Positions 1-5,349 of a DNA stretch of 6,061 nucleotides are shown in pieces. Source of the DNA: Bog-756 sp037141235 (GTDB lineage: Bacteria > Actinomycetota > Acidimicrobiia > Acidimicrobiales > RAAP-2); contig JBAXCY010000174.1 of NCBI GenBank assembly GCA_037141235.1, positions 1-6,061 of the forward strand, in the 5' to 3' direction. Under the pieces are notes generated by a model. The model was not told where the DNA came from. It ran no database searches and was given only the letters and a program-made list of their open reading frames with translations. The position numbers were made by a program, and so were the translations under genes. Numbering within the stretch: the first letter of the stretch is position 1; the number at the start of each line of letters is the position of its first letter.

Positions 1-62
1 CGGGCTATGGCTTCGAGGACTACACCCGGATAAAGCACGTAATGAGCTTCATCGGCAGTTGA
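1..62 (+). CDS. Aldehyde dehydrogenase, C-terminal end only (gamma-aminobutyraldehyde dehydrogenase-like)
   Basis: The window opens inside a plus-strand reading frame (codons from base 3) that ends at the TGA at 60-62. The 19 visible residues include YGFEDYTRIKHVM. This matches the extreme C-terminus of NAD-dependent aldehyde dehydrogenases of the PatD/YdcW (gamma-aminobutyraldehyde dehydrogenase) type, where a Y-G-(L/F)-(E/D)-D-Y-T-x-(I/V)-(R/K)-H-V-M segment closes the protein. Such enzymes oxidise 4-aminobutanal, from putrescine transamination or oxidation, to GABA in the cytoplasm. The catalytic cysteine and NAD-binding regions lie outside the window, so substrate cannot be judged directly; phenylacetaldehyde- or betaine-aldehyde-type relatives are alternatives. 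An amine/amino acid permease follows in the same direction, which fits an amine catabolic cluster. The family call is fairly firm, the substrate call weak. Confidence 0.7.
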   Translation, partial: GYGFEDYTRIKHVMSFIGS

Positions 63-63
63 G

Positions 64-84
64 CCGACGGGTGGCACCGGTCGG
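64..84 (+). terminator. Possible weak stem-loop after the upstream aldehyde dehydrogenase
   Basis: Starting one base after the TGA at 60-62, CCGAC (64-68) can pair with GTCGG (80-84). An inner GGT (70-72) pairs with ACC (76-78) around a 3-nt loop, with one G-G mismatch between the two helices. There is no U tract afterwards, so it is not a classical intrinsic terminator. It could be a 3'-end stabilising hairpin or chance in GC-rich DNA. Bases 85-176 show no convincing promoter or other element. Confidence 0.25.
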
Positions 85-189
85 TAGCGCAATGGTGCAA
101 GTGTTGGCAGGGCCACCGGGGGGACTGGTGGAGCAGGACCCGATAAGGGATAGCGAAAACCAGATGGCCGATCAGCAAGGGGAGACCAC

Positions 190-1713
190 ATGAGCAACGA
201 CCTCACCGATAGCAGCGGAGTCCAACACGACGTACGGGGTCCGTTCGGGGCACCGGTTCCCGAACGCGAGGTGGCCACTACCCTTCGAGCGGACGAACTC
301 AACCTCTTCGACTCGACGGCCGTCGCCGTCTCTTCTGTTGCCCCGGCCTACTCCTTGGCCTCGACACTTGGCTTCATCTTCATCATCGCCGGCATCGCCT
401 ATGCCGGACCCGCGCTCATGCTCGTGGCGTTCGTCCCGGTGCTCTTCATCGCCGTGGCCTACTTCCACCTGAACCGTCGCCACCCGCACGCCGGGGCTTC
501 CTATGCGTGGCTGTCGAAGCTCGTGCATCCGACGGTCGGCTGGTACAACGGCTGGATCCAGATCGCCACCTCGGTGATCTTCTGCGTGGCCGCCCCGTTC
601 CTGGCCGGCCAGTACACCTTGCTGCTCTTCAACTCCCTCGGGTGGATCTCGGACGCAGCCGCCAACAACGTCTGGTACGTGACGTTCACCGCCTCGCTGT
701 TCCTCGCCTTCGTGACCTTCATCTGCATCTACGGCATCCGGTGGACGACCAACCTCCAGTGGATCCTGGTCATCATCGAGTACGTAGTCATCCTCGGTAT
801 GTCGATCGGCGGGATCATCAAGGTGGCCGTCTCGCATCCCAAGGGGTCGACCGCCTTCAACACCGGATGGTTCTGGCCGGGCAACATCCACGGGTACGAG
901 GCTCTCGCCGCCGGTGCTGCCCTTGCGGTGTTCTTCTTCTGGGGTTGGGACACCACGGTCAACTTGAGCGAAGAGTCCAAGGAGTCCAACCGAATCCCGG
1001 GACAGGCCGCCATCATCTCGATGTTCCTGCTGCTCTTCGTCTTCATGATCAACTTCATCGCTGTGGAGATGCTGGTACCTGCCAGCCAGATCAGCGCACA
1101 GGGCGGCAACATCCTCTTCTACTTCGCCGAACAGCTCGCCGGAGGCTGGGCCAAGTACGTGATGATCTTCGCCGTCATCACCTCGACAGTCGCCACGACA
1201 CAGACCACTTTGCTGCCGGCGGCCCGGATCAGTTTCGCCATGTCGCGTGACGGTGTCTTCCCCCGGCTCTTCGGGACGATCCACCCGAAGTTCAAGACAC
1301 CGGCTACCGGTACCCTGGTACTGGCCTTCGTCGCCCTGATCGGCATGTACGGCATCGTCACCTTCGACAGCGCCGCCAACGTGTCGAGCATCCTCGGCTA
1401 CCTGATCACCGACATCGGCGTCCTGGTGGCGATCTACTACGGCGCCACCGGCTTGGCCTGCGCCTGGGCCTTCCGCAAGGCGGCGTTTCAGAAGACGTCC
1501 TTCTTCTTCACCGGCATCCTGCTCCCGGGACTTTCCGGGCTGTTCATGTTCTGGGTGGGCTACGTGGTGATCACATCGAACTGGAACTCCCACATGGCGC
1601 CCACGGTGATCGTGCTGGCACTTGGAATCCCAATGGTCATCGTCGCCGCCGTCATGTCCAAAGGCGAGTTCTTCAAGACCAAGCCCGTCGCCTACACCAG
1701 CATCGACGAGTAG
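190..1713 (+). CDS. APC-superfamily amino acid/polyamine permease
   Basis: This 507-residue inner-membrane transporter belongs to the amino acid-polyamine-organocation (APC) superfamily and probably imports an amino acid, GABA or polyamine by cation symport or exchange. About twelve hydrophobic segments are visible after a hydrophilic 35-residue N-terminus. The first begins near residue 43 and contains the family's unwound helix-1 region (SSVAPAYSLAS, 48-58). Helix 6 (near 240-255) ends in FFFWGWDTTVNLSEESKESN, the usual helix-6/loop signature with paired acidic residues. A cytoplasmic ARISFAMSRDGVFPRLFG segment (345-362), followed by HPKFKTPATG, is the family's R-x-x-x-A-M-x-R-D-G-x-x-P motif. 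The ATG at 190 has a strong ribosome binding site, AAGGGGAG at 177-184, five bases upstream. Length is normal for the family. It sits between a PatD-like dehydrogenase tail and ald, which favours an amine or amino acid substrate, but the exact substrate cannot be read from sequence. Confidence 0.93.
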   Translation: MSNDLTDSSGVQHDVRGPFGAPVPEREVATTLRADELNLFDSTAVAVSSVAPAYSLASTLGFIFIIAGIAYAGPALMLVAFVPVLFIAVAYFHLNRRHPHAGASYAWLSKLVHPTVGWYNGWIQIATSVIFCVAAPFLAGQYTLLLFNSLGWISDAAANNVWYVTFTASLFLAFVTFICIYGIRWTTNLQWILVIIEYVVILGMSIGGIIKVAVSHPKGSTAFNTGWFWPGNIHGYEALAAGAALAVFFFWGWDTTVNLSEESKESNRIPGQAAIISMFLLLFVFMINFIAVEMLVPASQISAQGGNILFYFAEQLAGGWAKYVMIFAVITSTVATTQTTLLPAARISFAMSRDGVFPRLFGTIHPKFKTPATGTLVLAFVALIGMYGIVTFDSAANVSSILGYLITDIGVLVAIYYGATGLACAWAFRKAAFQKTSFFFTGILLPGLSGLFMFWVGYVVITSNWNSHMAPTVIVLALGIPMVIVAAVMSKGEFFKTKPVAYTSIDE

Positions 1714-1723
1714 TCGTGCGGCG

Positions 1724-1749
1724 GGCCACCGGGCGACTACCCGGTGGCC
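1724..1749 (+). terminator. Perfect 10-bp stem-loop between the permease and ald
   Basis: GGCCACCGGG (1724-1733) is perfectly complementary to CCCGGTGGCC (1740-1749) around a 6-nt loop, CGACTA. It starts 10 bases after the permease TAG stop at 1711-1713. No U-rich tract follows (next bases GTGCTGCAC), so it would be at most a U-less terminator or attenuator. It may instead protect or process the 3' end of the permease message and set different levels for permease and ald. The pairing is seen directly; the function is inferred. Confidence 0.55.
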
Positions 1750-1798
1750 GTGCTGCACAGCAGTGCCCCAACACCACCCGAGCAGCGAGGTCCAACCA

Positions 1799-2920
1799 AT
1801 GATCGTAGGCGTGCCCAAAGAAGTGAAGGCAGACGAGTACCGGGTGGCCATTACCCCGGCTGGTGTGCGCGAGCTGACCGCCGCCGGCCACACGGTATTC
1901 GTCGAGAGGGAGGCCGGGGTCGGATCGTCGATACCGGATGCCGACTTCATAGCCACCGGCGCAGAGATCATGGACAACCCTGACGACATCTGGTCGACGG
2001 CCGACATGATCCTCGGAGTCAAGGAGCCGATCGCCGTCGAGTATCCGCGGCTCGGCATGAAGAAGGATCAGGTCCTCTTCACGTATCTGCACCTGGCAGC
2101 AGGAAGGGCCTGCACCGAGGCGCTCATCGCCGGAGGCAACACCGCAATTGCCTATGAGACCGTCCGGCTACCCGACAACTCGCTGCCCTTGCTTACTCCG
2201 ATGAGCGAAGTCGCCGGTCGGATGGCACCGCTCATGGGAGCGCATCACCTGATGCGGCCCGGGGGTGGACGCGGCACCCTGGTCTGCGGTGTGCCCGGTG
2301 TGCGCTGCGCCAAGATCGTGATCCTGGGGGCTGGAGTGGCCGGCATGGCGGCAGCCACGCTGGCCGTGGGCATGCACGCCGAGGTCTACATCCTCGACCG
2401 CAACTTGGAGCGCCTCCGCCAGGTGGATCACCACTTCCGTGGCGGACTCGAGACGGTGGCATCGAGCACACATGCGATCGAAGAGGTCTGCGTCGACGCC
2501 GACATCGTGATCGGCGCCGTGCTGGTGGTGGGAGCCAAGGCACCCAAGCTCATCTCCGACGACTTGGTGGCGCAGATGCGCGACGGCTCGGTGCTTGTCG
2601 ACATCTCGGTCGACCAGGGCGGTTGCTTCGAGTCGACCCGGCCCACCACGCATTCGGACCCGACCTTCGAGGTCAATGGTTCGATCTTCTACTGCGTGGC
2701 CAACATGCCCGGGGCCGTCCCTCACTCTTCGACTCATGCACTGGTGAACGCCACCATGCCGTACGTCCTGAACATCGCCAACCACGGATGGCGCGATGCC
2801 GTCCGAGAGGATGCGGCACTGGCCGAAGGTGTCAACGTGGTGAACGGTACGGTCGTCTACGAGCCGGTGGCCGAGGCCCACGGCATGGACTACCGGCCAC
2901 TGGCCAAGTTCGTAGCCTGA
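1799..2920 (+). CDS. ald: Alanine dehydrogenase (NAD-dependent)
   Basis: Ald catalyses the reversible oxidative deamination of L-alanine to pyruvate and ammonium with NAD+ in the cytoplasm, usually as a hexamer. The 373-residue protein has the family's normal length and resembles the mycobacterial enzyme along its whole length. Substrate-site residues are visible: R15 (EYRVAITP), K75 (GVKEP) and H98 (YLHLA). The Rossmann nucleotide motif GAGVAG is at 177-182, with D200 at the end of the second strand (ILD) to bind the NAD ribose. The catalytic aspartate is D272 in VDISVDQGG, followed by the conserved RPTT and YCVANMPGAVP segments. The ATG at 1799 is chosen because MIVGVPKEVKADEYRVAITP is the canonical N-terminus and GAGG at 1787-1790 lies 8 bases upstream; a longer frame from 1622 lies inside the permease gene and is rejected. 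A small oddity is PGGGRG at 154-159, where the mycobacterial enzyme has TQGGRG. Next to amine/amino acid catabolic genes it may recycle alanine made by pyruvate-dependent transaminases. Confidence 0.96.
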   Translation: MIVGVPKEVKADEYRVAITPAGVRELTAAGHTVFVEREAGVGSSIPDADFIATGAEIMDNPDDIWSTADMILGVKEPIAVEYPRLGMKKDQVLFTYLHLAAGRACTEALIAGGNTAIAYETVRLPDNSLPLLTPMSEVAGRMAPLMGAHHLMRPGGGRGTLVCGVPGVRCAKIVILGAGVAGMAAATLAVGMHAEVYILDRNLERLRQVDHHFRGGLETVASSTHAIEEVCVDADIVIGAVLVVGAKAPKLISDDLVAQMRDGSVLVDISVDQGGCFESTRPTTHSDPTFEVNGSIFYCVANMPGAVPHSSTHALVNATMPYVLNIANHGWRDAVREDAALAEGVNVVNGTVVYEPVAEAHGMDYRPLAKFVA

Positions 2921-2954
2921 TCCGTCCTGCCTGCGGGATTCGTCCAACCGGCCT

Positions 2955-2990
2955 GAGCCATCCGAGCCATCCAAGCCATCCAAGCCATCC
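2955..2990. repeat. Four tandem 9-bp repeats between convergent genes
   Basis: Four head-to-tail copies of a 9-bp unit, (G/A)AGCCATCC, occupy 2955-2963, 2964-2972, 2973-2981 and 2982-2990. The first two begin GAG and the last two AAG; otherwise they are identical. They lie 34 bases after the ald stop and 36 bases before the stop codon of the minus-strand gene, so they are in the 3' untranslated region of both transcripts. This could be a short variable-number repeat. No strong terminator hairpin is visible elsewhere in 2921-3026; only a 4-bp AGTG/CACT stem near 2991-3003 can be drawn. Confidence 0.85.
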
Positions 2991-3026
2991 AGTGTCGAGC
3001 ACTCACCACCGATGACATGCACCCGA

Positions 3027-3743
3027 TCAGATGAGGTGTCGTGCGGGTTCCGATCCGGGAGCGAGCGGCGCGGTGGCGAGGTGTACTGGAACGGCCATGC
3101 CTTCTGGAAGGTCAGGCGCGGCCACCGGGTCGAGGCGGGCGGTGCGCAACGGCACTACGCCAGCCCACACGGGCAGGGCCAGGTCGGCCTCGTCATCGTC
3201 GGGGGGACCCTCGCTGATCTTCACCGAGGCCTCGTCGAGGGCCAGTCGGAGCACCATGGTGGCCGCGAGCTCCTTGGTCGACGGAGGGCGGGCGTACTCC
3301 CACTGCCCGGGAGCGACGTGGTTCGAGATGGCCCGCAGCCCAGCCAACTTCATCTCGGGGTCGACCAGGACCTCGGGGAGTCCGTAGACCATGGCGCACC
3401 GGTAGTTGACGGAGTGGTTGAAGATCGAGCGGGCCAGCACCAGCCCGTCGACCAAGGTGACGGTCACGCAGACGGGGGTCGGCGTCTTGGCCGCTCGCAG
3501 GCTCTGACTTGCCGCCGAACCATGCACAAGCAGGTAGTCGTCGTCTCGCCCATAGGTGGTGGGGACCACCATGGGCCATCCGTCGACCACGAGTCCGAGG
3601 TGGCAGACGAAGCCTGCGTCGAGCACGGCGTACAGGCCCTCCTTGCCGTGCGATCCCTGCTCGGGGAGCCGACGGAGCCGCACCCGGTCCGTCGTCGGCC
3701 CCGGGTCGGTACCCTGGTCGCGCCCACTGTCGCTGCCTGTCAT
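3027..3743 (-). CDS. Pyridoxamine 5'-phosphate oxidase-like split-barrel protein
   Basis: The predicted 238-residue cytoplasmic protein belongs to the FMN-binding split-barrel (PNPOx-like, NimA-related) group, a set of mostly uncharacterised flavin- or heme-binding proteins. Visible landmarks, in the order expected for this subgroup, are RLPEQGSHGKE (25-35), the beta-strand region AGFVCHLGLVVDGWPMVVPT (43-62), HGSAAS (74-79), VCVTVTLVDGLVLARS (91-106), FNHSVNYRCAMVYG (108-121) and the C-terminal ALPVWAGVVPLR (189-200). Related proteins carry closely similar blocks, but the enzymatic reaction is unknown and I do not assign one. The ATG at 3743 is chosen because homology starts soon after it; extension to 3875 would overlap mmsA. 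There is no Shine-Dalgarno-like purine stretch just upstream, so a leaderless message is possible. The gene is the only one on this strand, convergent with ald and divergent from mmsA, so it is probably monocistronic and not part of the catabolic set. Confidence 0.85.
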   Translation of the reverse strand: MTGSDSGRDQGTDPGPTTDRVRLRRLPEQGSHGKEGLYAVLDAGFVCHLGLVVDGWPMVVPTTYGRDDDYLLVHGSAASQSLRAAKTPTPVCVTVTLVDGLVLARSIFNHSVNYRCAMVYGLPEVLVDPEMKLAGLRAISNHVAPGQWEYARPPSTKELAATMVLRLALDEASVKISEGPPDDDEADLALPVWAGVVPLRTARLDPVAAPDLPEGMAVPVHLATAPLAPGSEPARHLI

Positions 3744-3824
3744 GGGACGATTGTGGCACGCAGTACGGGCTGGTCCGCCTTCCGTCATCAATTGGAGCGT
3801 CGTCGAAGCACCTGTCACCACGAG

Positions 3825-3849
3825 GGGGAGCACCGCTCCCCGAGGAGCG
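3825..3849 (+). promoter_or_regulatory. Two mutually exclusive hairpins at the mmsA ribosome binding site
   Basis: Hairpin A pairs GGGGAGC (3825-3831) with GCTCCCC (3835-3841): 7 bp around a 3-nt loop, leaving the ribosome binding site free. Hairpin B pairs CGCTCC (3834-3839) with GGAGCG (3844-3849): 6 bp around a CCGA loop, covering the GGAG of the ribosome binding site. Both use 3835-3839, so only one can form at a time. A second copy of GGAGCG at 3794-3799 could also pair with 3834-3839 and free the binding site. The complementarity is seen directly. A role in translational control is inferred, and hairpin A could instead be a DNA operator dyad. Confidence 0.4.
3842..3847 (+). promoter_or_regulatory. 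Ribosome binding site that fixes the mmsA GTG start
   Basis: GAGGAG lies nine bases before the GTG at 3857. It supports this start over the much longer upstream extension of the same frame (to 3509), which overlaps the opposite-strand gene and has no aldehyde dehydrogenase similarity. Confidence 0.75.
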
Positions 3850-3856
3850 TCACCTA

Positions 3857-5344
3857 GTGAAGCAGATCGGATCATCCATCGACGGGGCCTCGGCTAGGAC
3901 CGCCCCCGTATTCGACCCGGCCACCGGTGCACAGACCGCTGAGGTGGTCCTGGCCAGCGTGGCCGACGTCGACCGAGTCGTCCAGGCATCAGCTACTGCG
4001 TTTGCGTCCTGGCGGGACACGTCGTTGACCGCTCGCAGCCGCATCCTCTTCGCCTTCCGCGAGCTGGCCGATCGCCACCGCGACGATCTGGCCCGCCTGA
4101 TCACGGCCGAACACGGAAAAGTGCTGGAGGATGCCCGAGGCGAAGTGGCCCGCGGCATCGAGGTGATCGAGTTCGCCTGCGGCATCCCGCATCTGATGAA
4201 GGGCGAGTTCTCCGAGGACGTGTCGACCGGCGTCGATGCATCGTCGATACGCCAGCCGCTCGGCGTAGTGGCCGGCATCACCCCGTTCAACTTTCCGGTC
4301 ATGGTGCCCATGTGGATGTACCCGGTGGCCATCGCCTGCGGTAACACATTCATCCTGAAGCCGTCCGAGCGCGATCCATCGCCGTCCGACCTGATCGCGG
4401 AGTTGTGGAGCCAAGCCGGCCTACCTGACAACGTGTTCTCCGTGGTCCACGGCGATGCCGAGGCGGTCAACGCTCTGCTGGACCACCCAATGGTTTCCGC
4501 CATCTCCTTCGTCGGATCGACCCCGATCGCCCGACACGTGTTCGAGCGCGGCCACGCTTCGGCCAAGCGGGTACAGGCACTGGGCGGAGCCAAGAACCAC
4601 GCCGTGGTACTGCCCGACGCCGACTTGGACTCGACCGCGGATGCACTGATCGCCGCCGGATACGGTTCGGCCGGCGAGCGGTGCATGGCTATCAGTGCGG
4701 TGGTGGTGGTCGGCGATGCCGACCCATTGGTTGCCGCAGTGGCCGCGCGCGCACAAGCACTAGTGACCGGACCGGGCACCGATCCGACCTCGGATATGGG
4801 GCCTCTCATCACCCAGGTCCACCGCGACCGGGTGGCCGGCTACGTCGACTCGGCGGAGGCCGATGGCGCTGACATCGTGGTCGACGGCCGGGGCCTCGAC
4901 ATCGACGGCGACGGGTTCTTCTTCGGCCCGACCTTGGTCGACCGGGTGACCCCGGACATGTCGGTCTACCGGGACGAGATCTTCGGCCCTGTCCTGGCTG
5001 TTCTGCGAGTCGACACGCTCGACGAAGCCATCGCCCTGGTGAACGCCAACCCGTTCGGAAATGGCACTGCCATCTTCACCCGGGACGGCTTCTCGGCCCG
5101 CCGGTTCCGACGGGATGTATCGGTGGGCATGGTCGGCATCAACGTGGCCATCCCGGTCCCGATGGCTTACTACTCCTTCGGCGGGTGGAAGCAGTCCCTG
5201 TTCGGCGACGCTCACATCCACGGGATGGAGGGGGTCCGCTTCAACACCCGACTCAAGTCGATCACCACCCGGTGGCCCGATGACCAAGGTGCGGCCGATA
5301 CCGGCCGGATCGCCCTGCACTTCCCCTCTGGCGACAAGCGCTGA
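3857..5344 (+). CDS. mmsA: CoA-acylating methylmalonate/malonate-semialdehyde dehydrogenase
   Basis: The enzyme oxidises (S)-methylmalonate semialdehyde to propionyl-CoA, or malonate semialdehyde to acetyl-CoA, using NAD+ and CoA with loss of CO2, in the cytoplasm. It acts in valine, myo-inositol and beta-alanine catabolism (MmsA, IolA and BauC in different organisms). The 495-residue length is normal. Diagnostic features are the MMSDH-type segment FNFPVMVPMWMYPVAIACGN (144-163) with N145, KPSERDPS (168-175), FVGSTPIA (218-225), and GGAKNHAVVLPDAD (243-256). The catalytic cysteine is C276 in GERCMAIS. DEIFGPVL is at 373-380, and the C-terminal substrate-pocket segment running from NPFGNGTAIF (398-407) to SFGGWKQSLFGD (440-451) is present. 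The general-base glutamate of ordinary aldehyde dehydrogenases is replaced by A241 (QALGGAKNH), as expected for this CoA-dependent family. The GTG start has a good ribosome binding site at 3842-3847. No valine or inositol genes are visible; the hydrolase follows after five bases and is probably co-transcribed. Confidence 0.95.
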   Translation: MKQIGSSIDGASARTAPVFDPATGAQTAEVVLASVADVDRVVQASATAFASWRDTSLTARSRILFAFRELADRHRDDLARLITAEHGKVLEDARGEVARGIEVIEFACGIPHLMKGEFSEDVSTGVDASSIRQPLGVVAGITPFNFPVMVPMWMYPVAIACGNTFILKPSERDPSPSDLIAELWSQAGLPDNVFSVVHGDAEAVNALLDHPMVSAISFVGSTPIARHVFERGHASAKRVQALGGAKNHAVVLPDADLDSTADALIAAGYGSAGERCMAISAVVVVGDADPLVAAVAARAQALVTGPGTDPTSDMGPLITQVHRDRVAGYVDSAEADGADIVVDGRGLDIDGDGFFFGPTLVDRVTPDMSVYRDEIFGPVLAVLRVDTLDEAIALVNANPFGNGTAIFTRDGFSARRFRRDVSVGMVGINVAIPVPMAYYSFGGWKQSLFGDAHIHGMEGVRFNTRLKSITTRWPDDQGAADTGRIALHFPSGDKR

Positions 5345-5349
5345 GTCCG

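Larger units (their letters stand above)
3744..3856. promoter_or_regulatory. Divergent intergenic region with start sites for two genes
   Basis: This 113-bp region lies between the starts of the minus-strand split-barrel gene and plus-strand mmsA, so it should contain promoters for both. I cannot identify a convincing -35/-10 pair for mmsA. On the minus strand, CACAAT (3755-3750) ends six bases before the ATG at 3743, the spacing expected of a -10 element for a leaderless transcript, but it matches the TANNNT consensus only in part. An 8-bp direct repeat, GGAGCGTC, occurs at 3794-3801 and 3844-3851. The hairpins next to mmsA are listed separately. Confidence 0.5.

Noticed and set aside
104..132. 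TTGGCA at 104-109 as a -35 element for the permease
   Set aside because: No acceptable -10 hexamer follows at 16-18 bases, so a promoter cannot be supported.
1622..1798. N-terminal extension of ald by 59 codons
   Set aside because: It overlaps the permease gene and the intergenic stem-loop, is rich in Ser and Pro, and has no family similarity. The canonical Ald N-terminus begins at 1799 with a ribosome binding site.
172..2058. 628-codon open frame on the minus strand, antisense to the permease and the start of ald
   Set aside because: Its translation is a low-complexity mix of Asp, Glu, Gly, His and Arg with no recognisable domain. It is a composition artefact opposite two well-supported genes.
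2168..3022. 284-codon minus-strand frame opposite ald, including a Leu-Asp-Gly repeat
   Set aside because: The repeat is only the translation of the 9-bp DNA array at 2955-2990, and the rest is antisense to a confident ald gene.
3509..3856. N-terminal extension of mmsA by 116 codons
   Set aside because: It lies antisense to the split-barrel gene and is Arg- and Pro-rich. MmsA similarity and the ribosome binding site support the GTG at 3857.
3012..3857. 281-codon plus-strand frame opposite the split-barrel gene
   Set aside because: The minus-strand translation has clear PNPOx-family motifs, whereas this frame has no recognisable domain.
3850..5320. Minus-strand frames opposite mmsA (3850-4812, 4760-5320 and shorter ones)
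   Set aside because: None shows a domain or sensible composition, and mmsA is complete and intact on the other strand.
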